NCBI GenBank assembly: GCA_964463485.1
Contig: CAYXDO010000007.1
Location: forward strand, 1 to 64,000
DNA from: CAYXDO01 sp964463485
GTDB lineage: Bacteria > Myxococcota > Kuafuiibacteriia > Kuafuiibacteriales > Kuafuiibacteriaceae
Reading direction: 5' to 3'
DNA: 64,000 nt
Below, one piece after another: positions 50,862-62,311 of the stretch. The notes under the pieces were generated by a model. That model was not told where the DNA came from. It did no database searches and was given only the letters and a program-made list of their open reading frames with translations. Every line of letters begins with the position of its first letter. The first letter of the stretch is position 1. The position numbers and the translations under genes were made by a program.

Positions 50862-52153
50862 TTTGGGATCAGCCACAGGGCGGAGGGTGTGAGGTCTTCG
50901 AGGGTGTCTGCGATGAAGATGCGATCGCCTTTTACGAGCACCTTGGCCGGGGCTTGGTTCGAGGAGCCAGCGATGGGGTGAGGCTCGCACGCTTCGTCTC
51001 GGGAGGGGAAGAAGATGACGGAGGCGTCGTTCGTGACGATCGCGCCCGAGCCGTAGGGCAGGATGGCGCCGACTGGGGTGCGGGCGAGGCGTCGGAGGGG
51101 CGTGAACCCGTTCTCGGCGAAGGTGTAGAGTGCCCCCTCGGCGTCGGCGGCGACGAGGCCGACGCCGGGAAACATTCCCAGGGCGCGAACGGCGCTGGAT
51201 TCGGAGACTTGGTACGTTCGCGGAGCGCCGCCGTTCATGACGAGCGCGTCCTTTCCCCCTGCGCTGAACGCGATCTGGCCAGGGCCAAAGGAGGCGAGCA
51301 TGATCTCGGGGTTCGCAGGGTCGCCCTCGACCTGGCCGAGCTTGGTGAGTGTGTCATCTTGGAAGGCGAGGAGTGTGCCGGATCGAGTGCCAAGGTAGAC
51401 TTTGTTGTCGGCGACGAGGAGCGCGCCGAGGTCGAGCGCCAGGCTCGAGGTCATGCTTTGGACCACGCGACAATCGGGTGGCGTCACCTCCACCAGGTCC
51501 AAGCTCCGCAGGAGATCGGGTGCGGCCCACAAGTGTGAGTCATCGAGCCGTCCGGCAAACTCGTACGAGTCGCACCCATTCAGAGTCGAAACGCTGAATT
51601 CGGTGACGAAGAATGTCCCCAATGCGTTGGTGGCGACGATGATTCCGTCACCTTGGGTTGCGACGAAGTCGATGCTGATGCCTCCGGGCAGCGTGGGGCC
51701 GTAGGGGACGATCTCTTCGGCGAAGTCGGGGCATCGATCGCATCGCGGGTAGGCGTCTGGGACGAGGGCTTGGAGGAACGCATCGGGGGTGGTCTCTTGA
51801 AAGGATCGATCGGGCGCGGCCACGTAGACGGCGAGGGGTCGCGTCCAGGCGCAGGGCGCGGGAGAGGGGGGGGTGAACGGGCCTGGTTCGAGGGAGAGCT
51901 CCTCGAGTGTGAGCGAGTAGGTTGCGAGGGAGAGCTCGTCGGCGCGGGTTTGGAGGGCCGGTTGAGTATCCAGGTCGAGGGCCAGGAACGTCGGAGATCC
52001 TTCGGCGAAGGAGACGAGGATTGCGGAGCGTGCGGCTTCGGGGAGTGGAGGGAGGGGGAGGAAGGGCGTTTCGCAGCCGCTCGCCAACAGTGCGAGCGTC
52101 AGCTCTGTGGCGAGGCAGGTCTGGGTGGTCTTGGGTGGCCCGATGGAGGCCAT
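50858..52153 (-). CDS. hypothetical beta-rich lipoprotein
   Basis: A 431-residue predicted lipoprotein. The ATG at 52153 gives LTLALLASGC with the lipid Cys at 27. The body has repeated blade-like segments (GTRSGTLLAFQDDTLTKLG, GVGLVAADAEGALYTFAENG, GSGAIVTNDASVIFF), suggesting a propeller, and several Cys. It resembles the lipoprotein at 39977-41398 in style. It is the first gene of a five-gene minus-strand run ending in hemH and overlaps the glycosyltransferase gene. The function is unknown. It is divergent from the NYN gene, 89 bases apart. Confidence 0.75.
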   Translation of the reverse strand: MASIGPPKTTQTCLATELTLALLASGCETPFLPLPPLPEAARSAILVSFAEGSPTFLALDLDTQPALQTRADELSLATYSLTLEELSLEPGPFTPPSPAPCAWTRPLAVYVAAPDRSFQETTPDAFLQALVPDAYPRCDRCPDFAEEIVPYGPTLPGGISIDFVATQGDGIIVATNALGTFFVTEFSVSTLNGCDSYEFAGRLDDSHLWAAPDLLRSLDLVEVTPPDCRVVQSMTSSLALDLGALLVADNKVYLGTRSGTLLAFQDDTLTKLGQVEGDPANPEIMLASFGPGQIAFSAGGKDALVMNGGAPRTYQVSESSAVRALGMFPGVGLVAADAEGALYTFAENGFTPLRRLARTPVGAILPYGSGAIVTNDASVIFFPSRDEACEPHPIAGSSNQAPAKVLVKGDRIFIADTLEDLTPSALWLIPK

Positions 52154-52242
52154 GGCGGCGGAGGGTCGGCGAGAAGCTCGAGTTGGTCAACGCTGGGACG
52201 GATGCGTGTCCGTCTTCTGGAATTGCGCTAGGTTCTGCGCGC

Positions 52243-53790
52243 GTGGTCCGCCCGACGCCGAAGTTCAAGTCGCACGAGCAGAAGCAACTCCTCGTCGACC
52301 TGAAGGAGGTCTTCGACGCCAACTCGCTCGGCATCGTGTTGCTCGATGCGCTCGAGCGGCGTGCGGCCGAGGAGATTTTTTCGCGGAACGCCCAGGGCGC
52401 TCGTGGGACGCGGCTCTCGAGCCTGCAGAAGGTCGAGCTCGTCGGGCAGATCACGGGTTGGTTCTTCGCGAGCGAGCAGGTGGCTTATCAGGTCGTCAAG
52501 GAGATGGACCGTGCGTGTCAGAAGGAGCGTCACATCGTCGCTTCGATTCCCGAAGACCAAGCGGGCGAGCGTGTCGGGTCGTATCGTGCGATCGCGTTCA
52601 AGCGGGAGCGCGCGAAGCTCGTCTGGGCGCTCTCGAGGGACGAGCGGCCCAAGGTCCGCGTGCTCGCGAGCCGAGTGATCAACGATTTTTTCCGCGAGGC
52701 CGCCGACATCGAGAAGGCGCAGGAGATCGTCGAGCGTGGGGAAGGCGACGAGGTGGAGCTCGCGCGCACGTTGAAGGCGCAGGCAGAGCGGCTTGCCGAG
52801 GCCACCGTTCAGGTCACCGAGATGCAGTCGAAGTTATCGCAGTTCGACGAGGAGCGGGTTCGGTTGCTCGCGGAGATCGGCAGCAAGGAGCGCATGCTGA
52901 AGCAGGCCAGCGAGGCTCGCGGGGAGCTCGAGGGTCAGGTCACGCGCCTCAAGGACACGTTGTCGGACGTAGAGGTGCGGGAGCTCGAGGCAGAGGAGGC
53001 GCAGCGGCGGGAGCGCGAAGCGCGGGCGAAGATCGACGAGCTCACCGGGAAGCTCCGGCGGCTCGAGAAGCTCGCGGGCGCGTCCGGAGCGCTGACGGAC
53101 GCTCAGGGCGAGCTCGAGAGCTTGGCGTCCAAGAACGAGGAGCTCCATCGTGTCTTGGATCGAGCGGAGCAGGATCACAAGCGGGAGCTCACTTCGCGCG
53201 ACAAGGAGCGCCGTCGCATGCAGTCCGAGATCGACGAGCTTCGACAGGAGCTCCATCAAGCGCGCAAGCAGCTCGCCGAGCGGGAGGAGGGCACGCGGTC
53301 TTCCTGGATCGTGGAACGCACCAACGGGATCGCGATCTTGCTCGACCAGGCCAACCTCGCCGCCACCGCGAGCATCTCCTACGGGCGCAAGGTGAATTTC
53401 GCGGCGCTTTACGAGGAGCTTCGCGCGGCTCGGCCGGTCCATGCGGCCGTGGCGTTCGTGGTCGATAACGGTGGGGCGGCGTTCGACGCCTTCGTGGACG
53501 TGTTGAAGCGTGCGGGCTGGGACGTTCGGATCAAACGTCCCAAGAAGTTCGCGGACGGCTCGACGAAGGCGGACTGGGACATGGGCATCGCGATGGAGGC
53601 CGTGGAGCTTGCGAGCCGTGTCCAGACGTTGGTGCTGGTTTCGGGCGACGGCGATTTCTTGCCGCTCGTGAAGCATTTGAAGCGCAAGAGCGTGCGTGTC
53701 GAGGTCGCGTCGTTTCCGGAGGGGCTGGCCGCCGATCTGGCGCAAGGGGCGGACGCGGTCCTTCGGCTCGACGCTAGGGCGCTCGAATGA
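52243..53790 (+). CDS. NYN-domain protein with long coiled coil
   Basis: A 515-residue cytoplasmic protein starting with GTG at 52243. Residues 1-160 are a helical domain (KFKSHEQKQLLVDLKEVFDA, then ERRAAEEIFSRN). Residues about 165-350 are an Arg/Glu-rich coiled coil. The C-terminal ~165 residues are a LabA/DUF88-type NYN (PIN-like) nuclease domain: GIAILLDQANLAATA, VDNGGAAFDAFVDVLKRAGWDV, DWDMGIAMEAVELA and LVLVSGDGDFLPLVKHL, with the expected acidic residues. NYN proteins act on RNA. The coiled coil may form dimers or a scaffold. A Gly/Asp-rich active site is intact. It lies upstream of a convergent TA pair. Confidence 0.87.
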   Translation: MVRPTPKFKSHEQKQLLVDLKEVFDANSLGIVLLDALERRAAEEIFSRNAQGARGTRLSSLQKVELVGQITGWFFASEQVAYQVVKEMDRACQKERHIVASIPEDQAGERVGSYRAIAFKRERAKLVWALSRDERPKVRVLASRVINDFFREAADIEKAQEIVERGEGDEVELARTLKAQAERLAEATVQVTEMQSKLSQFDEERVRLLAEIGSKERMLKQASEARGELEGQVTRLKDTLSDVEVRELEAEEAQRREREARAKIDELTGKLRRLEKLAGASGALTDAQGELESLASKNEELHRVLDRAEQDHKRELTSRDKERRRMQSEIDELRQELHQARKQLAEREEGTRSSWIVERTNGIAILLDQANLAATASISYGRKVNFAALYEELRAARPVHAAVAFVVDNGGAAFDAFVDVLKRAGWDVRIKRPKKFADGSTKADWDMGIAMEAVELASRVQTLVLVSGDGDFLPLVKHLKRKSVRVEVASFPEGLAADLAQGADAVLRLDARALE

Positions 53791-53801
53791 GAGGTGGCAG
53801 G

Positions 53802-54224
53802 CTAGCTGCGCGAAGGGACGATCCGGAATCGCCGCTTGCCTTCGATTCGGTAGGTCTCGAAGTCGTCGTGATCGACCGTGAAGATCGTCGTGATCTTTTC
53901 CCGGCGCGCGAGCAGGACCAAGGTTGCGTCGGCGTAGTCCATCGGACGGTCCTGGTATTGACGCATGAGCCGCTCGAGCTCGTCCCAATCATCGGTGGTG
54001 ATCCTTCCCAACTCTAACGCACCCGAGCGAACGAGCCGCCATGTGCTTTCGACGTCCTTGGCGCGGTCGCCCACCAGATGAAAGAGCTCCGTGAGGACTG
54101 CGTCGGAGGTCAAGAGCGGGGGTCGCAGGGATCCGAACGCGTCGACGCATGCGGCGTGCCATCGATCATTTCGATCGAGCAACCCAAGGAGAGCTCCGGT
54201 GTCGGCGAGGCTATTTGGCCGCAC
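53802..54224 (-). CDS. VapC-like PIN-domain toxin (second locus)
   Basis: A 140-residue PIN-domain protein: SLADTGALLGLLDRND (D8), LLTSDAVLTELFHLV (E46), DYADATLVLLA (D96, D99) and IFTVDHDDFETYRI (D118, D120). This is the complete acid set of a VapC-type ribonuclease toxin. Its start overlaps the antitoxin gene by 14 bases, the usual coupled arrangement. It is convergent with the NYN gene, with 11 bases between. Unlike the first TA locus this one is undisturbed. The RNA target is unknown. Confidence 0.87.
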   Translation of the reverse strand: MRPNSLADTGALLGLLDRNDRWHAACVDAFGSLRPPLLTSDAVLTELFHLVGDRAKDVESTWRLVRSGALELGRITTDDWDELERLMRQYQDRPMDYADATLVLLARREKITTIFTVDHDDFETYRIEGKRRFRIVPSRS

Positions 54225-54492
54225 GGGCGCGGAGCCTTTCGCGGACGAGCTCGCGGGCGCGTTCCGACCTGTTCGAAGCTTGTCCTTCGATCGAGCCGAT
54301 CGCGCACGCGGCGGAGGCGCGTATTCGAGCGAGGTGCTCTTCGTCGGTGGCCTCAGCTCGACGGTTCGCGAGCCACTCGGCCGAGATCCTGTCGAGGAGG
54401 GCCGCCACGCTAATGCCGAGGGCTTGGGCTTCGTGTTCGAGCGCTGACTTCAGGCCGTGCGAGAGGCGCCACGAGTATACGTCCGACTTCAT
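54211..54492 (-). CDS. antitoxin of the second VapBC-like pair
   Basis: A 93-residue protein upstream of and overlapping the PIN toxin gene. The N-terminal ~40 residues (SWRLSHGLKSALEHEAQALG, ISVAALLDRISAEWL) look like a ribbon-helix-helix DNA-binding domain. The rest is charged helix ending in RERLRARAAK, which would cover the toxin. It would repress its own promoter and neutralise the toxin. The ATG is at 54492; a TA-locus promoter should lie in 54493-54560. Confidence 0.8.
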   Translation of the reverse strand: MKSDVYSWRLSHGLKSALEHEAQALGISVAALLDRISAEWLANRRAEATDEEHLARIRASAACAIGSIEGQASNRSERARELVRERLRARAAK

Positions 54493-55110
54493 GCACTACA
54501 GCGTAGTGCTTGCCACTCGATCCTGAAAGGGCGGTCATATTCCCTGTCGGATTGAATGTGTTCCGGCCCCGAATAGATCGATCTTGACAGGCCGACCGTG
54601 GATCTGGTGTATGCGCCGCCTCTGACGTTGCGCCCGTTTGTTCGGGTCGTGTCGTGCGGATGGGCCGCGAGACACACGTGAGGAGGAGGTGTTCGGAAGG
54701 CCGAGGTCGACACGACGAACGAGATATCGCCGCGGGCAGGAGCTTCGAATGGCCTCACCGGCCGCCTGCAGAACCGTGGAGTGATCGCGAGAATCGTCGG
54801 GCCGTTCAGCCGAAAAGATTGATTCGACGGCGATCTTGGGTGCAAAGCGTTCGCGCACGAATACCCAGATCCCGGAAGAGCCCACCGAGATGTCCACCGC
54901 GAAGATGTCATCGAACGTCTTCGGCGAGCGCCTCGAACGAGGGATCCCGACGGAGAGCCCGTTGGACCGAGTCGTGTCCGAACACAGTGAGAAACGAACG
55001 AGGCTGCGAAAGTGGCCGCGAGCGCAGATGCGCTCGCGAGGTCGAACGGCGCTTAGCGCCAGTTGGGTGTTGGCCGGCGGTGAGAGCCGCGGGCGGAGAG
55101 AAGAGCGACG
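54493..55110. other. intergenic region before the str operon
   Basis: About 620 bases with no convincing gene; the open frames on either strand are shadows without family features. It must hold the promoter(s) of rpsL-rpsG-fusA. The last 100 bases contain two hairpins described separately. Confidence 0.6.
55017..55060 (+). promoter_or_regulatory. leader hairpins upstream of rpsL
   Basis: CGCGAGCGCA (55017-55026) and TGCGCTCGCG (55029-55038) form a perfect 10-bp dyad; GGCGC-TTA-GCGCC (55048-55060) forms a second, short hairpin. Both lie 50-94 bases before the rpsL start. str operons are often autoregulated by S7 at an mRNA structure, though in E. coli that site is between rpsL and rpsG; here the spacing between those genes is too small, so a leader site is plausible. 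Confidence 0.4.
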
Positions 55111-55506
55111 ATGCCTACGATCAACCAGCTCATCCGGCAGGGACGCGAGGCGGTCACCGTGAAGACGAAGGCCCCCGCGTTGGGTTCTTGCCCGCAGCGA
55201 CGCGGCGTGTGCGTCCGTGTCTACACCTCGACTCCGAAGAAGCCGAACTCCGCGCTGCGCAAGGTCGCGCGCGTGCGGCTCACGAACGGGATCGAGGTGA
55301 CCTCGTATATCGGAGGTGAAGGCCACAACTTGCAGGAGCACTCGGTAGTGCTCGTGCGTGGTGGACGTGTGAAGGACCTGCCTGGCGTGCGTTATCACAT
55401 CGTGCGCGGCACGTTGGACTCGTCGCCTGGTGAAGGTCCTTCGAACACCAACAAGCTCCGTAGGAATCAGGGACGCTCGAAGTACGGCGTGAAGAGGGCT
55501 CGGTAA
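55111..55506 (+). CDS. rpsL: 30S ribosomal protein S12
   Basis: 131 residues, the universal S12 of the decoding centre. MPTINQLIRQGREAV is the canonical start. TPKKPNSALRKVARV has wild-type Lys at the position mutated in streptomycin resistance, and GGRVKDLPGVRYHIVRG the second, also wild type. The C-terminus NQGRSKYGVKRAR is normal. It is the first gene of the str operon; its stop overlaps the rpsG start (TAATG). Confidence 0.98.
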   Translation: MPTINQLIRQGREAVTVKTKAPALGSCPQRRGVCVRVYTSTPKKPNSALRKVARVRLTNGIEVTSYIGGEGHNLQEHSVVLVRGGRVKDLPGVRYHIVRGTLDSSPGEGPSNTNKLRRNQGRSKYGVKRAR

Positions 55507-55979
55507 TGGGACGGCGGCGCGAGACACCGAAGCGAAAGCTTCTTCCGGATCCGAAGTACAACGATCGCTTGGTCGCCAAGCTCATCAACAACATGATGGA
55601 GCGCGGCAAGAAGTCCACGGCCGAGCAGATCACGTACGGGGCATTTTCCATCGTGGCCGACAAGGGCGGTGGAGAAGATGCGGTCACGGTCTTCAAGAAG
55701 GCCCTCGACAACATCAAGCCTCGGATCGAGGTGAAGAGCCGTCGCGTCGGTGGTGCCACGTTCCAGGTGCCGGTCGAAGTTCGACCCGAGCGCCGGACGT
55801 CTCTTGGCATGCGCTGGCTGCTTCAACACGCCGAGAAGCGGACCGAGAAGACCATGCGCGAGAAGCTCGCGGGAGAGATCCTCGATGCTTCGGCGGGTCG
55901 CGGCGGTGCGGTGAAGAAGAAGGACGAGACCCACAGGATGGCGGAGGCCAACAAGGCTTTTGCTCACTTCCGTTGGTGA
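55506..55979 (+). CDS. rpsG: 30S ribosomal protein S7
   Basis: 157 residues, normal length. MGRRRETPKRKLLPDPKYND at the N-terminus, then VAKLINNMMERGKKSTAEQI, RRVGGATFQVPVEVRPERR and AHFRW at the C-terminus. S7 binds 16S rRNA in the head and touches the exit site. Its ATG overlaps the rpsL stop by one base, so no room exists for the E. coli-type S7 autoregulatory site between the genes. Confidence 0.98.
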   Translation: MGRRRETPKRKLLPDPKYNDRLVAKLINNMMERGKKSTAEQITYGAFSIVADKGGGEDAVTVFKKALDNIKPRIEVKSRRVGGATFQVPVEVRPERRTSLGMRWLLQHAEKRTEKTMREKLAGEILDASAGRGGAVKKKDETHRMAEANKAFAHFRW

Positions 55980-56011
55980 TCTGATCGTAGGGAGGATCGA
56001 GGTTCGGAGTC

Positions 56012-58105
<2,094 letters not shown>

Positions 58106-58151
58106 CCCGACCTGACGGGACGCCTCGGGCGTCCAAATGGAGTGTGGAGAA

Positions 58152-59354
<1,203 letters not shown>

Positions 59355-59479
59355 GTTCGAAGGAGCGGATGGAGGCCGAGTGTGTCTCGGCCTCCTCCGT
59401 GTCCTCCTGAAGAGTCCGGGCGAAGACGAAGAGAAGAACGAAGAGTCGTCGATCGCTCGGCGGTTCGGTGGAGAGAGAG

Positions 59480-59794
59480 ATGTCCCAGAAGGCGCAGAAA
59501 ATCCGGATCCGGCTGAAGGCCTACGACCACAAGCTGCTCGACCAAGCGGTCGCGGAGATCGTCGAGGGCGCGCGACGGACCGGCGCGAAGCTGTTGGGTC
59601 CTATCCCGCTGCCGACCCGCATCAATCGCTACACCGTCTTGCGCGGACCGCACGTGGACAAGAAGAGCCGCGAGCAGTTCGAAGTGCGGACCCACAAGCG
59701 AATGATCGATCTGTTGGAGCCCACTCCGCAGACGCTCGATGCGTTGATGAAGCTCGACCTGTCCGCTGGTGTGGACGTCGAGATCAAGTCCTGA
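59480..59794 (+). CDS. rpsJ: 30S ribosomal protein S10
   Basis: 104 residues, MSQKAQKIRIRLKAYDHKLL to SAGVDVEIKS. GPIPLPTRINRYTVLRGPHVDKKSREQFE is the S10 signature. S10 also binds NusB/NusG in antitermination. It begins the S10 cluster 125 bases after tuf; the ATG at 59480 follows a GGAGAGAG ribosome binding site. The next gene is rplD, not rplC. Confidence 0.98.
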   Translation: MSQKAQKIRIRLKAYDHKLLDQAVAEIVEGARRTGAKLLGPIPLPTRINRYTVLRGPHVDKKSREQFEVRTHKRMIDLLEPTPQTLDALMKLDLSAGVDVEIKS

Positions 59795-59808
59795 AGGCGA
59801 GGCGAGCC

Positions 59809-60477
59809 GTGAAGTTCGACGTGTTGAACGTTTCGGGTCAGAAGGTCGGCCAGGTCGACCTCGAAGACTCGGTTTTCGGGGGGATCGTGAAGCCCTGGTT
59901 GTTCTGGGAGGTCGTCAACGCGCAGCGCGCGGGATGGCGTGCTGGAACGCAGGCGACCAAGAACGCGACTCGCGTTTCTGGTTCCGGCAAGAAGCCCTTC
60001 CGCCAGAAGGGGACTGGGCGCGCGCGCCAGGGCAGCAACCAGGCCGCTCACATGGTTGGCGGCGCTGTGGTTCATGGACCCATGCCGCGGTCTTACGCGC
60101 AGAGCACTCCGAAGAAGGTGAAGAAGGGCGCGCTGCGTTCGGCGCTTTCGCTTCGAACAAAGGAGAACAAGCTGCTCGTGGTGTCCGGTTGGTCGCCCAA
60201 GGCGCCCAAGACCAAGGACGCTCGAGGTGTGTTGGCGAAGCTCGGCGCCAAGAGCGCGCTCGTGGTGGACGTCAAGGAGAACGCCGCGCTGATGAAGTCG
60301 CTACGCAACCTCGTGACCGTCAAGTTCCTGCCGGTCGAAGGGCTCAATGTCTATGACGTGCTCGATCACGAGCACCTGATCGTAGGCGAGGGCGCGGTGG
60401 CTGCCATCAACGAGAAGCTGAAGGCGACGACGTCTCGTCGCGACCGCGCGCGAGCCGAAGCTCGCAAGGAGGGCTGA
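59809..60477 (+). CDS. rplD: 50S ribosomal protein L4
   Basis: 222 residues starting with GTG at 59809, 14 bases after the rpsJ stop. The L4 loop GSGKKPFRQKGTGRARQGS lies near residue 65 and lines the exit tunnel. KNLVTV-like and VEGLNVYDVLDHEHLIV segments close the domain; a basic tail ends the protein. In most bacteria rplC separates rpsJ from rplD; here it is absent. The clean spacing with its own GAGGCGAG ribosome binding site argues against a simple assembly deletion. Confidence 0.97.
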   Translation: MKFDVLNVSGQKVGQVDLEDSVFGGIVKPWLFWEVVNAQRAGWRAGTQATKNATRVSGSGKKPFRQKGTGRARQGSNQAAHMVGGAVVHGPMPRSYAQSTPKKVKKGALRSALSLRTKENKLLVVSGWSPKAPKTKDARGVLAKLGAKSALVVDVKENAALMKSLRNLVTVKFLPVEGLNVYDVLDHEHLIVGEGAVAAINEKLKATTSRRDRARAEARKEG

Positions 60478-60482
60478 GCGTC

Positions 60483-60782
60483 ATGCGTGGACCGCATCAG
60501 ATTCTTTGCCGCCCGTGTATGACCGAGAAGAGCTCGATGCTCGCCGACGGAGCTCCTGTCGTCGTCTTCGAGGTCGTTCGGGATGCCAACAAGGTGGAAA
60601 TCGCGAGCGCGGTGAAGTCGGCGTTCGACGTCGACGTCATGAGCGTTCGCACCATGATCGTGCGCGGCAAGTCGAAGCGGCGTGGCCGCATCGTGGGCCG
60701 TCGCCAGAACTGGAAGAAGGCGATCGTGACGCTCGGCGAAGGCCAGTCGATCGACTTCTTCGGAACCGCGTCGAGCGTCTGA
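60483..60782 (+). CDS. rplW: 50S ribosomal protein L23
   Basis: 99 residues. CRPCMTEKSSMLADG, then VVFEVVRDANKVEIASAVKSAFDVDVMSVRTMIVRGK and RRQNWKKAIVTLGEGQSIDFF follow the L23 pattern. L23 sits at the tunnel exit and is the dock for trigger factor and SRP. The gene starts 5 bases after rplD. Confidence 0.97.
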   Translation: MRGPHQILCRPCMTEKSSMLADGAPVVVFEVVRDANKVEIASAVKSAFDVDVMSVRTMIVRGKSKRRGRIVGRRQNWKKAIVTLGEGQSIDFFGTASSV

Positions 60783-60795
60783 GGGAGAGGGCGAG

Positions 60796-61647
60796 ATGGG
60801 TATCAAGACCTACAAGCCGGTGACGCCATCGCGGCGGTTCGCGACGACATCGGACTTTGCGGAGCTCACCAAGGGCGTCCGTCCGACGAAGCGATTGCTC
60901 GAGAAGAAGCAGGCCACCGGCGGCCGCAACTTCCGCGGCAAGATCACGACGCGACACAAAGGCGGCGGTCACCGCCAGCAATACAGGCTCGTCGACTTCA
61001 AGCGAACGAAGCTCGACGTGCCCGGTCGTGTCAAAGCGATCGAATACGATCCCAACCGCAGCGCTCGTGTGGCGTTGATCCACTATGCGGACGGCGACAA
61101 GGCTTACATCCTCGCGCCCACGCGGCTCGGGGTGGGTCAGGAGATCATCGCGTCGCACGCGGCGGTCGACCCGCTTCCGGGCAATGCGATGTTGCTTCGC
61201 GACATCCCGCTCGGAACGCTGATTCACAACATCGAGCTTCGGCCCGGTAAGGGTGGGCAGCTCGTGCGATCAGCGGGGCTCTCCGCGCAGCTCGTCGCCA
61301 AGGAAGGCGCCTACGTCACCGTACGGTTGCCGTCCAGCGAGATGCGGCGCATTCACGCCAGCTGCATGGCCACCGTCGGGCAGCTCGGCAACGAGCAACA
61401 CGAGAACGTCGTGATCGGCAAAGCGGGCCGTTCGCGATGGCTCGGCATTCGTCCCACGGTTCGTGGCTCCGCCATGAACCCGGTCGACCACCAAAACGGT
61501 GGTGGCGAAGGCCGTGCAAAGGGCGGTAAGCCGCCGAAGACTCCGTGGGGCAAGATGGCCCGCGGTCTTCGGACCCGCAACAACCCGAGAACCGACAAGT
61601 TCCTCGTTGCCGCAAGGAAGCGCGGCAAGCAGTCCGGCGGCAAGTGA
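60796..61647 (+). CDS. rplB: 50S ribosomal protein L2
   Basis: 283 residues. GIKTYKPVTPSRRFATTSDF start, GRNFRGKITTRHKGGGHRQQ, and the C-terminal MNPVDHQNGGGEGR. The conserved His of VDH near the peptidyl-transferase centre is kept, while the next His of the usual DHPHGGG is Asn. The tail RTRNNPRTDKFLVAARKRG is normal. It starts 13 bases after rplW. Confidence 0.97.
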   Translation: MGIKTYKPVTPSRRFATTSDFAELTKGVRPTKRLLEKKQATGGRNFRGKITTRHKGGGHRQQYRLVDFKRTKLDVPGRVKAIEYDPNRSARVALIHYADGDKAYILAPTRLGVGQEIIASHAAVDPLPGNAMLLRDIPLGTLIHNIELRPGKGGQLVRSAGLSAQLVAKEGAYVTVRLPSSEMRRIHASCMATVGQLGNEQHENVVIGKAGRSRWLGIRPTVRGSAMNPVDHQNGGGEGRAKGGKPPKTPWGKMARGLRTRNNPRTDKFLVAARKRGKQSGGK

Positions 61648-61658
61648 GAGGCTGATCC

Positions 61659-61946
61659 ATGGCGCGATCTCTGAAGAAAGGACCTTTCGTCGACCATCAC
61701 CTGGCGGACAAGGTCCAGAAGATGAACGACAGCGGCAAGAAGCAGGTCATCAAGACCTGGTCGCGTCGCTCGATGATCATCCCCGATTTCGTGGGGCACA
61801 CTTTTGCGGTGCACAACGGCAAGAAGTTCGTTCCGGTCTACGTGACCGAGCAGATGGTGGGACACAAGCTCGGCGAGTTCTCGCCGACGCGAACGTTCCA
61901 TGGCCATGCGGCGGCCTCGGCGAAGAAGGCGCCGGCCGCGAAGTGA
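61659..61946 (+). CDS. rpsS: 30S ribosomal protein S19
   Basis: 95 residues. MARSLKKGPFVDHHLADKV, then TWSRRSMIIPDFVGHTFAVHNGKKFVPVYVTEQMVGHKLGEF, the S19 core, and FSPTRTFHGHA. S19 binds S13 and the 16S head. A short basic tail ends the protein. It starts 11 bases after rplB. Confidence 0.98.
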   Translation: MARSLKKGPFVDHHLADKVQKMNDSGKKQVIKTWSRRSMIIPDFVGHTFAVHNGKKFVPVYVTEQMVGHKLGEFSPTRTFHGHAAASAKKAPAAK

Positions 61947-61956
61947 GGTGACGGTC

Positions 61957-62307
61957 ATGGCGGAAACGAAAACGGGAACGCAGGCTTCGATGCGCTTCCT
62001 TCGCATCGCGCCTCGCAAGATTCGGCTCGTCGCCGAGATGGTGCGTGGCAAGAACGTCGAAGAGGCGCTGAACATCCTGCGCTTCACGAGGAAGCGCAGC
62101 GCGCGTCACCTGACGAAGCTCATCAAGAGCGCCGTCGCAAACGCGGATCAGAAGGGCGGAGTCAACGTCGACAGGCTCTATGTGGGCCGCTTGTTGGTCG
62201 ACGGTGGGCCCACGTTGAAGCGGTGGAGACCGCGAGCGATGGGGCGCGCGACGCCCGTTCGTCGCCGCGTCTCGCACATCACCGTCGTCCTGGAGCAGAG
62301 GAGCTGA
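61957..62307 (+). CDS. rplV: 50S ribosomal protein L22
   Basis: 116 residues from the ATG at 61957. SMRFLRIAPRKIRLVAEMVRGK, ALNILRFTRKRSARHLTKLIKSAVANADQK, then the beta-hairpin RPRAMGRATPVRRRVSHITVVL that reaches into the exit tunnel. It follows rpsS by 10 bases. Confidence 0.97.
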   Translation: MAETKTGTQASMRFLRIAPRKIRLVAEMVRGKNVEEALNILRFTRKRSARHLTKLIKSAVANADQKGGVNVDRLYVGRLLVDGGPTLKRWRPRAMGRATPVRRRVSHITVVLEQRS

Positions 62308-62311
62308 GAGC

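Noticed and set aside
54535..55527. 330-codon minus-strand frame across the rpsL leader and gene
   Set aside because: Overlaps rpsL fully and has Arg/Ser-rich composition; no conserved motif.
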